Source of the DNA: Candidatus Scybalocola faecavium | GTDB taxonomy: Bacteria; Bacillota; Clostridia; Lachnospirales; Lachnospiraceae | Assembly (NCBI GenBank): GCA_018713145.1 | Contig: DVFP01000015.1 | Coordinates: 1 to 64,000 of the forward strand | DNA: 64,000 bases | Direction: 5' to 3' | Shown here: one piece after another, positions 47,731 through 55,400 of the stretch | Layout: each line of letters starts with the position of its first letter | How positions within the stretch are numbered: the stretch's first letter is position 1 | Program-made: the position numbers and the translations under genes | The notes under the pieces: model-generated | Told to the model about the DNA's origin: nothing | Database searches by the model: none | Seen by the model: the letters and a program-made list of their open reading frames with translations, nothing else

Positions 47731-47776
47731 TATTGCCGTGTCTCCTACGGCATAGAGGTATCCCCTTGCAGATATT
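47731..47776 (-). repeat. Leader repeat copy before mnmM
   Basis: Minus strand: AAGGGGATACCTCTATG, then the hairpin GCCGTA-GGAGAC-ACGGC-AATA. The first 17 bases match the spacer in the icd leader exactly, and the hairpin matches the copy at 46692. Confidence 0.65.
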
Positions 47777-47802
47777 TTTTGTGTCACACTGGGTACCTTG
47801 TG

Positions 47803-47811
47803 CATAGTATA
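47803..47811 (+). promoter_or_regulatory. Possible mother-cell sigma -10 box
   Basis: CATAGTATA fits CATANNNTA, with AC located 15 bases upstream after TGTC. The same TGTCAC start and near-identical spacing occur before the other cysteine-rich gene at 27866. Confidence 0.35.
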
Positions 47812-47841
47812 AAGCAAAAGCAAAAATCAGGAGGAACTGAT

Positions 47842-48063
47842 ATGAGTGATTTAGCAGCAACCAGCTGTTGCAACAATGATTGTGGATGTGGAGTTGATAC
47901 ATGCGGAGGTAATAATTCCTTGTTATGGATCATCATCCTTTTATTCTGCTGCGGCGGATGCGGCGGCAATGGCAGCTTCCTTAACAGCGGCGATGACTGC
48001 AGCTGCATCATCATCATCCTGCTTCTTTTGTGCTGCTGCGGCGGCAACGGTCTGTGCGGCTGA
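47842..48063 (+). CDS. Cysteine/glycine-rich protein (73 aa)
   Basis: ATG 47842 has a strong AGGAGG site. The protein begins MSDLAATSCCNNDCGCG and has two blocks in which an Ile/Leu run is followed by cysteines and glycines: LLWIIILLFCCGGCGG and CSCIIIILLLLCCCGGNGLCG. This is the same design as the 52-residue protein at 27866, duplicated within one chain. It resembles clostridial proteins labelled 'chorion class high-cysteine'. Function is unknown; the composition suggests a cross-linked surface or spore-coat layer. A terminator follows. Confidence 0.8.
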   Translation: MSDLAATSCCNNDCGCGVDTCGGNNSLLWIIILLFCCGGCGGNGSFLNSGDDCSCIIIILLLLCCCGGNGLCG

Positions 48064-48116
48064 TCCTGCGCGGCCACAGACCGGTAAACGCCGGTCTTCC
48101 CTTCTAAATTTTTTTT

Positions 48117-48145
48117 GGCCGGAGGCATCGCCTCCGGTCCTTTTT
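48117..48145 (+). terminator. Terminator of the cysteine-rich gene
   Basis: A hairpin of GGCCGGAGGC with GCCTCCGGTCC is followed by TTTTTATT. Confidence 0.88.
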
Positions 48146-48199
48146 ATTGTACCAAGCTGCAAAAACAACGACCAGCTCTATTTTCACATTCCTGTCATT

Positions 48200-48355
48200 T
48201 TTTTATACAACTTGAACTTTCAGATGAACTCCAATGACAAAGTAGCAATAGATACCTTGAAACGAATAGGCTACTTTTCTCTTTTTGGCGGTTATAAACA
48301 TTTGTTTCGTATTCCATTAACAAAAAATGAATTACTACCATACAAATTATGGTAA
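48200..48355 (+). pseudogene. Abi_2 (AbiD/AbiF)-like N-terminal remnant
   Basis: The frame encodes MNSNDKVAIDTLKRIGYFSL and then FGGYKHLFRIPLTKNELLPY before a stop. This looks like the opening of Abi_2 abortive-infection proteins, whose N terminus has an AI-x-x-L-x-x-IGY(F/Y)-x-L-x-GYK pattern. Only about 45 codons remain of a protein normally several hundred residues long, and there is no ribosome site. It is probably a leftover of a lost defence gene. Confidence 0.5.
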
Positions 48356-48399
48356 ATGTCAGCGCTGCGAAGGTCAAATTCCCCCGCAGCTTATCTGTG

Positions 48400-48555
48400 T
48401 CAATTATTTTTATGTCCCGTCAGCTTGTTGCGGGGCAATTTACTTTTCATACAATCCAAATCAATCTCATAAACCGTATTATCTTCAATGATCAGACAAT
48501 CCTGGGGATCTTCATTTTCCGAATCTATAGGATTTTTTAAATCTTCCAAAATCAT
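48400..48555 (-). CDS. Small acidic protein of unknown function (51 aa)
   Basis: A short open frame from ATG 48555 to TGA 48400, with an AGGAGG site. The spacing fits a TTG two codons later (AGGAGG then eight bases) better than the ATG. The product begins MILEDLKNPIDSENEDPQDC, continues LIIEDNTVYEIDLDCMKSKL and ends in a basic tail, KLTGHKNN. An acidic leader followed by a basic end and two cysteines is seen, but no family is recognised. It lies in a gap between an Abi_2 remnant and the DUF554 gene. Confidence 0.5.
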   Translation of the reverse strand: MILEDLKNPIDSENEDPQDCLIIEDNTVYEIDLDCMKSKLPRNKLTGHKNN

Positions 48556-48767
48556 CGCCTCCTGTTTTTATTCAAAATTCCCCATAATCTAACATATGCT
48601 CCCGGTTCAAAAAAGTCTTTCCAGGCACAAAGCAGCAATTCAGCCAGCTAAACCGTTACAGCATAAGCCATTATCATTTCCGTTTAACGCTTGACACATT
48701 ACCGCGTTAATGTTTTAATATACATAAACAGTTTAAGGCGGCGGGAAAAAGAAGATACGCCGTCCTC
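48556..48767. other. Intergenic region upstream of the DUF554 gene
   Basis: Contains a copy of the dispersed segment TTCAGCCAGCTAAAC-CGTTACAG (48639-48661) and a plausible plus-strand promoter with TTGACA at 48691-48696 and TTTAAT 17 bases later. No reading frame is supported. Confidence 0.5.
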
Positions 48768-48823
48768 TTTCCGGTAATATGGACTGGCAGGCGGGCAAGC
48801 GTGCCAGTCCATATTACCGGAAA
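48768..48823. repeat. 22-bp perfect inverted repeat upstream of the DUF554 gene
   Basis: TTTCCGGTAATATGGACTGG-CA is exactly complementary to the segment at 48802-48823, separated by a 12-base GC-rich loop. It sits in the predicted leader, about 35 bases before the start codon, with no T-run behind it. Confidence 0.85.
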
Positions 48824-48856
48824 AAGATATACGGATAAACGGAAAGGAGAACCGTA

Positions 48857-49549
48857 ATGATCGGAACTATCGTTAATACATTGACTATTGCTATCGGAAG
48901 CCTTTGCGGAGGGCTTCTAAACAAAGGGATCCCTAAAAAATATGAAACAGCCATGTTAAATGCCTGCGGTCTGGCTGCCTTCGGGGTTGGCATTAACGCC
49001 ATTGCCAGCAACATGCCGGACAGCAAGTATCCTGTATTATTTATCGTCAGCCTTGTGCTGGGCAGTCTCATTGGAACAAAACTAAGACTGGATGACCGTC
49101 TCAACGGATTTATTGACCGACATTCTAACGGAAAACTTGGCCAGGGGATCGTCACCGGGGTTCTGATCTACTGTATCGGCTCTCTATCCATTGTCGGACC
49201 GGTTATGGCTGCTCTAAATCAGGACCATACCTTTCTTTTTACCAATGCATCCTTAGATCTGGTCACCTCCACAGTCCTTTCTTCCGCTTACGGTATCGGA
49301 ATGATCGTGTGCGCCGGGATTTTGTTTTTATGGCAGGGAAGCATTTATGTGCTGACCAAATATGTATGGGCCGACTTTTTCAGCACAGACCTGATCTGCG
49401 AGCTGTGCATTGTTGGCGGTTTTCTCATTGCCTGCACTGGTCTGGGTATATTAAACATAAAAAAATTCAAGGTTTTGGACATGCTTCCATCCTTGCTGAT
49501 CCCGGTAGTCTTTTTTATAGGACGGATCATTTATGGGATAATCCTGTAA
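48857..49549 (+). CDS. DUF554 family membrane protein
   Basis: A 230-residue integral membrane protein with about seven helices. The family opening MIGTIVNTLTIAIGSLCGGL is clear, as are GSLIGTKLRLDDRLNGF and SIVGPVMAAL. DUF554 (YqgA-like) proteins are putative transporters of unknown substrate. GGAAAGGAG precedes the ATG. The long hairpin in the leader suggests regulated expression. Confidence 0.9.
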   Translation: MIGTIVNTLTIAIGSLCGGLLNKGIPKKYETAMLNACGLAAFGVGINAIASNMPDSKYPVLFIVSLVLGSLIGTKLRLDDRLNGFIDRHSNGKLGQGIVTGVLIYCIGSLSIVGPVMAALNQDHTFLFTNASLDLVTSTVLSSAYGIGMIVCAGILFLWQGSIYVLTKYVWADFFSTDLICELCIVGGFLIACTGLGILNIKKFKVLDMLPSLLIPVVFFIGRIIYGIIL

Positions 49550-49553
49550 AAAT

Positions 49554-49593
49554 AACAGCCGCCAAACCTTTAATCCAGGGTTTGCTGGCTGTT
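49554..49593 (+). terminator. Terminator of the DUF554 gene
   Basis: AACAGCC...GGCTGTT with an internal CAAACC/GGGTTTG stem, followed by a T-rich stretch. Confidence 0.7.
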
Positions 49594-49676
49594 TCATTAA
49601 TATTTCTTTTTCAAAGATGCACATAGCCTTAAGTGTCTTTCATATACTATTATTAATCCCACAATAAGTAAAGGAT

Positions 49677-50453
49677 GTGATCGCCGTCAGCCCGTCTGCA
49701 AAGCTTACGCCTCTGGATGAACAGACCTTTGGAAATATGTCTCAGATGATCAAGGCCTCTGTGCCCTATATGTGCCCACAGGCTGCCGGACCTATGGCCA
49801 TGCTGGCACGTTTCCTGGAGCTTCAAAATACAGTAAGATACTTTAAAAATCCAGGAAAGATCCAGGCATGCGGGATCGGCAGCCGCCGGCCTTCTCCTGA
49901 AGAAATGCTCTGCGACCTTCGCAAATACTGTGATGGCAATGAAGCCAGGATCATTGATACCCTTTTAAATGCTATGAAGCTTGGGAAATTTTATGAAAAA
50001 TTTAAAGACATGGAAAATAATCCGGATTTAAGCCGGCTCATCCGGATGATAAACACTTATTCCAATACTTCCGGAGAAACGATCGAGCCTTCCCAGGCCG
50101 GGAAATGCCAGAATACCGGCTTCGGCGGCGCTCCCCCTGCTGCTTCAGCGATCCACGGAGGTGAGACCATGAAATCATCTTTTGATCCGGAACAAATTTT
50201 AAAAAATATTAATCCGGAATTATTCAAAAATTTTGATATGAATAAGTTTAATCAACTGGTTCAAGCTGTCAATTCCGGAAATTTCCCAAAAACTCAGGGC
50301 AGCACATTTCAGGGAAATAACGGATCCTCTTTTGAAAACAGTCATACAGCTTTTGAACCGCCGGTTTCCGGCTTTAATGAGGAGCAGCTTAAGTCCCTGC
50401 TTACTCCGGAACAGTTAAATCTTTATGAATCCTTAAAAAAATCCATGACCTGA
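49677..50453 (+). CDS. Hypothetical protein with low-complexity tail
   Basis: A 258-residue protein starting at GTG 49677 (weakly supported; next in-frame ATG is 49737). The first half is helical (MSQMIKASVPYMCPQAAGPM, then LRKYCDGNEARIIDTLLNAM). The second half is rich in Asn, Gly, Ser and Phe, with FDPEQILKNINPELFKNFDM and LTPEQLNLYESLKKSMT. No signal peptide or membrane helix is seen. I do not recognise the family. Confidence 0.7.
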   Translation: MIAVSPSAKLTPLDEQTFGNMSQMIKASVPYMCPQAAGPMAMLARFLELQNTVRYFKNPGKIQACGIGSRRPSPEEMLCDLRKYCDGNEARIIDTLLNAMKLGKFYEKFKDMENNPDLSRLIRMINTYSNTSGETIEPSQAGKCQNTGFGGAPPAASAIHGGETMKSSFDPEQILKNINPELFKNFDMNKFNQLVQAVNSGNFPKTQGSTFQGNNGSSFENSHTAFEPPVSGFNEEQLKSLLTPEQLNLYESLKKSMT

Positions 50454-50500
50454 ACCATAGATGATGAACCTTTGATCACGAGGGCTCGTCTTTAAACAGA

Positions 50501-50539
50501 CCAGATGCCTGGGAAGCCGTATTTTTCCCAGGCATCTGG
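50501..50539. terminator. Hairpin between convergent genes
   Basis: CCAGATGCCTGGGAA pairs perfectly with TTCCCAGGCATCTGG around a 9-base loop. Confidence 0.65.
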
Positions 50540-50609
50540 TGATTCAGTCATCTATTATCCAGGACCGCAAACCTGATCTTCTATTCCTTCCTGCGCTCCG
50601 TAACCTTGA

Positions 50610-51974
50610 TCAATGAGCGATTTTTCCGCGTATCCGCTTCATCGCCGCAAAAAAGCACAGCATCTGGACAGCCGCTGTGATCAGCCAGGAAACCGGATAG
50701 GAAATGTAAAGGGTATCCAGGGATCTGGACCAGGCAAAGGCGGTGAAGATCCATACTACCCGAAAGGCGCAGGCTCCGGTAAGGGATACCAGCATAGGGA
50801 TAATCGAATATCCCAGCCCCCGCAGTGAACCTACAGTCACATCCATCATACCGCACAAAAAGTAAGTGGTACATATGTATTTCATACGCAAAAGGCCAAA
50901 CCGGACCACATCCGCCTCTGAGGTATAAATACCTAAAAGAGGCCGCCCAAAGAAAAGGGCCAGGTTACCCAGGCAAAAGCCTGTGATAACAACCATAAGC
51001 AGGCACAGGCCAAGGATCTTATATACCCGCTTGTAAAGGCCGGCGCCGGCATTTTGGCTTGTAAAGCTTAAGGATGCCTGATAAAAAGAGTTCATAGCCG
51101 TATAAATAAATCCTTCAATATTGGCCGCTGCCGCATTTCCCGCCATTGCCACAGAACCAAAGGAATTTACCGAGGACTGGATCAGCACATTAGACACTGA
51201 GAAAATAGCGCCCTGGACACCTGCTGGAAGACCGATGCGCATCATTTGCAGAAGCTTACGCTTATGGATCTTAAGTTTCTTTAAAGTAAGCCTTACACAG
51301 GTATCGGTCCGGATCAGGCAGATGACCACAAGAACTGCGGAAATCGTCTGGGAAATAATGGTAGCCAAAGCCACTCCGGCAACGCCCAAATGGCATACAA
51401 TAACAAAAAACAGGTTTAAAACCACATTAACTATCCCAGCGATCACAAGGAAGTACAAAGGCCGCCGGGTATCACCTACCGCCCGGAGGATCGATGCTCC
51501 AAAGTCATACACCATAACCATAGGCATCCCGATAAAATAGATTCTTAAATATAAAGTTGCCAGATCGATCACATCATCCGGTGAGCCCATCAGCTCTAAA
51601 AGCGGCCGGGCCACGATCTGGCCGATAAAGATCAGCAGAACACCAAACACAGCGCCGGTCAAAATAGAGGTATGGACGGTCTTGTGTACTTCTTCATACT
51701 CTCCTGCTCCATAATGGCGGGCTACAAGCACATTGCTTCCAATAGAGATTCCAATAAAGACATTTACGATAAGATTAATCAAAGATGTGTTGGATCCCAC
51801 AGCAGCCAAAGCCTGGCTGCCGACAAACTGACCGACAACAACAATATCTGCAGCGTTAAACAAAAGCTGCAAAACGCCGGAAATCATTACCGGAATCGTA
51901 AAAACCAGCAGTTTCCCAACTAAGGGGCCGTGGCACATATCCATTTCATAGGATTTTTTCTTTGTACCTGACAT
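50610..51974 (-). CDS. MATE family efflux transporter (DinF/NorM-like)
   Basis: A 454-residue inner-membrane exporter with twelve predicted helices in two homologous halves. The start YEMDMCHGPLVGKLL, the segments NAADIVVVGQFVGSQALAAVGS and GISIGSNVLVARHYGAG, and the second-half RVVWIFTAFAW are typical. It is a close relative of the protein at 60842, which begins YEIDMCNGSIMDKLI. AGGAGAGAG precedes the ATG. Substrate is unknown. It is followed upstream by a small gene of unknown function. Confidence 0.93.
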   Translation of the reverse strand: MSGTKKKSYEMDMCHGPLVGKLLVFTIPVMISGVLQLLFNAADIVVVGQFVGSQALAAVGSNTSLINLIVNVFIGISIGSNVLVARHYGAGEYEEVHKTVHTSILTGAVFGVLLIFIGQIVARPLLELMGSPDDVIDLATLYLRIYFIGMPMVMVYDFGASILRAVGDTRRPLYFLVIAGIVNVVLNLFFVIVCHLGVAGVALATIISQTISAVLVVICLIRTDTCVRLTLKKLKIHKRKLLQMMRIGLPAGVQGAIFSVSNVLIQSSVNSFGSVAMAGNAAAANIEGFIYTAMNSFYQASLSFTSQNAGAGLYKRVYKILGLCLLMVVITGFCLGNLALFFGRPLLGIYTSEADVVRFGLLRMKYICTTYFLCGMMDVTVGSLRGLGYSIIPMLVSLTGACAFRVVWIFTAFAWSRSLDTLYISYPVSWLITAAVQMLCFFAAMKRIRGKIAH

Positions 51975-52046
51975 TTTTCTCTCTCCTGATATAAATCATT
52001 TTTACAGTCGGCCCGGTAAGTGCTCAGGTCTGGCTGAATGATTACG

Positions 52047-52289
52047 TTAGTCTTCAAATTCACAATGAACGGTCCATAAACTTTCCTGGTCATCGATCTG
52101 TGTGACAACCCCGTGGAAATTGTTCAGCTTGTCTTTGGCCGGAATATTGCCAGACATGGCCACTGCCGGATGGATCGTATAGTAATACATTGTTCCCTGA
52201 AGGGTCTTTAGAACCGATTCCCGCACTTCAATGGAATCTCCAACTTTTACAAGTCCCGGCCGTTCCATACGAAATTCCATATGCTTCAT
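52047..52289 (-). CDS. Small protein of unknown function
   Basis: An 80-residue beta-rich protein: MKHMEFRMERPGLVKVGDSI at the start, then YYYTIHPAVAMSGNIPAKDK and a final QIDDQESLWTVHCEFED. It resembles a small barrel or OB-like fold but no family is recognised. An AAGGTG site precedes ATG 52289. It sits between the MATE gene and the dehydratase-activase gene, all on the same strand. Confidence 0.65.
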   Translation of the reverse strand: MKHMEFRMERPGLVKVGDSIEVRESVLKTLQGTMYYYTIHPAVAMSGNIPAKDKLNNFHGVVTQIDDQESLWTVHCEFED

Positions 52290-52394
52290 TCCATCACCTT
52301 CTTTCAGTCCTCCCATTTCATCCTATAATAAAATACCACGAAAATCCTGACAAAACAATAGGCGGACAACGCCTCAATGTTCCAGCTGTTTATT

Positions 52395-54059
52395 TTATTG
52401 ACTTATCTTTTCCAGTCCGTAAAGAGCGGCCCCTACAGCCCCTACGATCTCCGGTTCACTGCATATGAAAAGCTCTGCTCCCAGTTTTTCTTCCACAGCC
52501 CGCACAACCCCCGGGTTTTTCGCCACGCCGCCGGTCATCATAAACTCCGGCTCAAGGCCCACTCTTCTTAAAAGTCCCGTGGCCTTATTGGCAATGGCAT
52601 GGCACACGCCATCAGCAATATCGGCCTTTTCTTTGTTGTTAGCAATCAGGGAGATCACCTCAGATTCGGCAAATACGGAACACATGCTTGTGATCTCAAG
52701 CTTTTCCCGGGATGTAAGGGCGATGGCGCCCAGTTCGTCCAAAGAAACCTCCAGGGTCCTGGCAATCATTTCCAAAAAGCGGCCGGTTCCGGCGGCACAC
52801 TTATCATTCATGACAAAATCCGCCACCTCGCCGTTTTCGTTTAACCGGATGGCCTTGCTGTCCTGGCCGCCAATATCCAGAATGGTTCGGATCTTTGGAT
52901 TAAAATAATGGGCGCCCTTGCCGTGACAACTGATTTCTGTAATATTTTCATCAGCAAAAGGGATACTTACCCGTCCATAGCCTGTAGATACGATCCATGA
53001 AATATCTTCGCTGGACAGTCCGGCCTTTTCAAGGACCTCCTTAAATGCCCGCTGTGCACTGTCCCCGGACTTTGCTCCGGTGCGCACCACACAAAAGCCC
53101 CGAAGCTTCCTGTCCTGATCCATGATCACCGCATTGGTCGAGGTAGAACCGCTGTCAATTCCCATAACATACATAGACTGATTTCCTTTCCTGCGGATCT
53201 TTCCGCTGTGTTTTCCTCCAATAGATTCTAAAAACGCTTCAATCCGTGTCCGGATCTGGCCGATGCTTTGCCGGGTATAATCGGTTTCCAGCAAAAGCAT
53301 GGGCCGATCCAGCCATTCCCGGATCCAGGCATATTCATAGGCATAATTATCGCAAAACTGGACAGTATGATAAATAATCCCATCCACACTGCCGGCCCAT
53401 CTTCGGATCAGTTCATCCCGGTTGGCCGCCTGTTCCATGCGCATACATGGAAACTGGCTTAAAAGTCCCCGGACATATCCGGTCATGACCTGATCCGCAT
53501 CAACAAGAAGTTTTCTCCCAAGGCCTGTACAGGTCAGATCAAAAGCCACATTGGCCCGGTTTTCTGCCAGGATCTCCTTAATGGTATCATTGGCTCTGGC
53601 GCCGATGATCCCTATATTTACAGTACCGCTTTTTATCTGATACTGATGCTGATCCTGTATCCTCTTTATATATTCAAGGAATTTTCCTTCATCAAAAGTC
53701 TTTCCGGAAAAATCCTCATATTCCCGGATCATGGTCCGGATCCGTTTTTCATAAAGGGTAATCCCCGCATCCTTTGTGATCCTGGGGGTATCCAGCATAT
53801 AAATAAACTTATCGGGAAATTCTTCTTTTAAAATATCATATAATCGCCGGATACTGTCACAGCATGTTGTCAGGATCACCCCTTCATAATCTTTGGAGAT
53901 CATTTCCTCCAAAACCCCTTTGGCAAAACTGCAGATATTAGGGTGCATCCGGATCTCTGCCTGGTTAAAATTTGTCACATCCGGCTCGATCCGCTCCATA
54001 GTCACTCCCATGGACCGAAAAATCTCCACAGGGGCGTATTTACAAATATAACCTAACAT
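52395..54059 (-). CDS. 2-hydroxyacyl-CoA dehydratase-like domain fused to its activase
   Basis: A 554-residue fusion. About residues 1-290 are HgdB/FldB-like, with the cluster cysteines in HPNICSFAKG, LTTCCDSIRRLYD and VQFCDNYAYE. About residues 294-554 are an HgdC/BcrA-type activase: ATP motifs GIDSGSTSTNAVIMD and DIGGQDSKAI, and the two cysteines that hold the bridging [4Fe-4S] cluster in NDKCAAGTGRF and TSMCSVFAESEV. The activase would use ATP to inject a low-potential electron into its partner. It overlaps the upstream gene by seven bases. Substrate is unknown; double-cubane proteins are an alternative to hydroxyacyl-CoA dehydratases. Confidence 0.88.
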   Translation of the reverse strand: MLGYICKYAPVEIFRSMGVTMERIEPDVTNFNQAEIRMHPNICSFAKGVLEEMISKDYEGVILTTCCDSIRRLYDILKEEFPDKFIYMLDTPRITKDAGITLYEKRIRTMIREYEDFSGKTFDEGKFLEYIKRIQDQHQYQIKSGTVNIGIIGARANDTIKEILAENRANVAFDLTCTGLGRKLLVDADQVMTGYVRGLLSQFPCMRMEQAANRDELIRRWAGSVDGIIYHTVQFCDNYAYEYAWIREWLDRPMLLLETDYTRQSIGQIRTRIEAFLESIGGKHSGKIRRKGNQSMYVMGIDSGSTSTNAVIMDQDRKLRGFCVVRTGAKSGDSAQRAFKEVLEKAGLSSEDISWIVSTGYGRVSIPFADENITEISCHGKGAHYFNPKIRTILDIGGQDSKAIRLNENGEVADFVMNDKCAAGTGRFLEMIARTLEVSLDELGAIALTSREKLEITSMCSVFAESEVISLIANNKEKADIADGVCHAIANKATGLLRRVGLEPEFMMTGGVAKNPGVVRAVEEKLGAELFICSEPEIVGAVGAALYGLEKISQ

Positions 54060-55357
54060 ATCTTTTCAGCATCCTCCCGTATCTCCTGATCTTTTTCTCC
54101 CGATTCCAGCATTTCCAAAAATGCCTCCAACCGGGTACGGATCTGTCCGTCGTGACTGTTGCGCCGGTCAATGCCATCCCCATCCAAAATCAGCATGGGA
54201 ATATCCATTTCCCGCATTTTCTCTTTTAAAAGGAGACTCCCTCCGGAAGACTGCTTGCAGCCCCAATGACAAAACTGGATTACTGCATCCGGATCAAGCT
54301 CCTTTGCCATCCGCTCTACCATTTGAGCTTTATGGCTGTAAGACCCGTTAAACAAATTAAAAATCAGCTTTTGTGCCAATGCATGAAATGGCCGATCCAC
54401 ATCCATATGAATCATAGAGTCCATAGTCATATCACAGGCGATGATCTGATATTTTTGATTTGTATTAAAATAGCTTTGCAGTGTTTCCTGATAAAACGGG
54501 ATCAAATGCACCCAAAAAATCTTCTTTCCCTGAAATAAAGGATAGGTTTCAATATCTTTATTCATAAAGCGGATCAGATCAAGAAACTCCTGGGTTCCGA
54601 TCATCAGATGCATCCCCATCATCATATACAGGTGATGGATCAGTTCTCCCGGATAATATCTCTGACTTTGAAGTTTAAAAAAATGGGCCAGCTCTTTCCG
54701 GGTTTCATTTTCAATCTGGAGATGTTTTTTCAGCTTTTCTTCAGAAAAAACAACGCCAAAACGTTTCTCCAGTTCATGAGCAAATGCTTCAAGCTGCTGT
54801 GCCAAATATTCCACAGAATCCTCGTCATCCCGGTAAGGTACATCCAAAAAAGTGAAAGGCACACCCTTTTTCTTCTCCAGATACCGGAACGTATTCAGAT
54901 TACCGTCACAGGACAGGGAGGTGGTCACCGCATATTCCGGCACCGGCACAGCCCCGCTGTCAATGGCGCCTACAAAGGTTTTATGGTATGAACATAAGGT
55001 AGGCGCAATACCTGTATCCTGAGCATAATCAATAAAAAAGTCCTCCAAATGGTACCCGCTGAAATAGCAGGAAAGGCACTCTATGGACAGGGTACTTAAC
55101 CCAAAACATTCCATGATCTCACAAGGCGCAAAAATATTTCCCCACACATAGCTGTCTGGCCGTCCTAACGCATCAGCCACAAAGGACATCATCATTGCCT
55201 CCAGTTTTTGATAGCCTTTGGCAATGCCCTTCTTTGGCAGCAGTTTCATCCGCAGTTTATTTGCCTTAAAGCCAAAAAGCATTTTCCCCCAACTTTCACC
55301 GGGATGCTCTATGGTCTGTTTTTTTACATAGTCAATATACTGGTCAGCGACCCACAT
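54053..55357 (-). CDS. 2-hydroxyacyl-CoA dehydratase-like subunit (HgdB family)
   Basis: A 434-residue iron-sulfur protein of the HgdB/FldB/BcrB family. The typical opening is seen as NIFAPCEIMECFGLSTLSIE, with further candidate cluster ligands in SLSCDGNLNTF and in FCHWGCKQSSGG near residue 370. It overlaps the start of the fused dehydratase-activase gene, so the two gene products probably form one complex. Such systems carry out difficult reductive eliminations or small-molecule reductions in anaerobes. No CoA-transferase or acyl-CoA dehydrogenase lies nearby, which leaves the substrate open. Confidence 0.88.
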   Translation of the reverse strand: MWVADQYIDYVKKQTIEHPGESWGKMLFGFKANKLRMKLLPKKGIAKGYQKLEAMMMSFVADALGRPDSYVWGNIFAPCEIMECFGLSTLSIECLSCYFSGYHLEDFFIDYAQDTGIAPTLCSYHKTFVGAIDSGAVPVPEYAVTTSLSCDGNLNTFRYLEKKKGVPFTFLDVPYRDDEDSVEYLAQQLEAFAHELEKRFGVVFSEEKLKKHLQIENETRKELAHFFKLQSQRYYPGELIHHLYMMMGMHLMIGTQEFLDLIRFMNKDIETYPLFQGKKIFWVHLIPFYQETLQSYFNTNQKYQIIACDMTMDSMIHMDVDRPFHALAQKLIFNLFNGSYSHKAQMVERMAKELDPDAVIQFCHWGCKQSSGGSLLLKEKMREMDIPMLILDGDGIDRRNSHDGQIRTRLEAFLEMLESGEKDQEIREDAEKIC

Positions 55358-55400
55358 GGTCTTTCCTCCTATTCTCGATCTCTGTTTTCTTAAGCGGACA

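Noticed and set aside
47876..48223. A long plus-strand frame overlapping the cysteine-rich gene in another phase
   Set aside because: Its first part is an Ala/Ser/Thr shadow of the cysteine-rich codons. Only the last 45 codons look like protein, and they are listed as an Abi_2 remnant.
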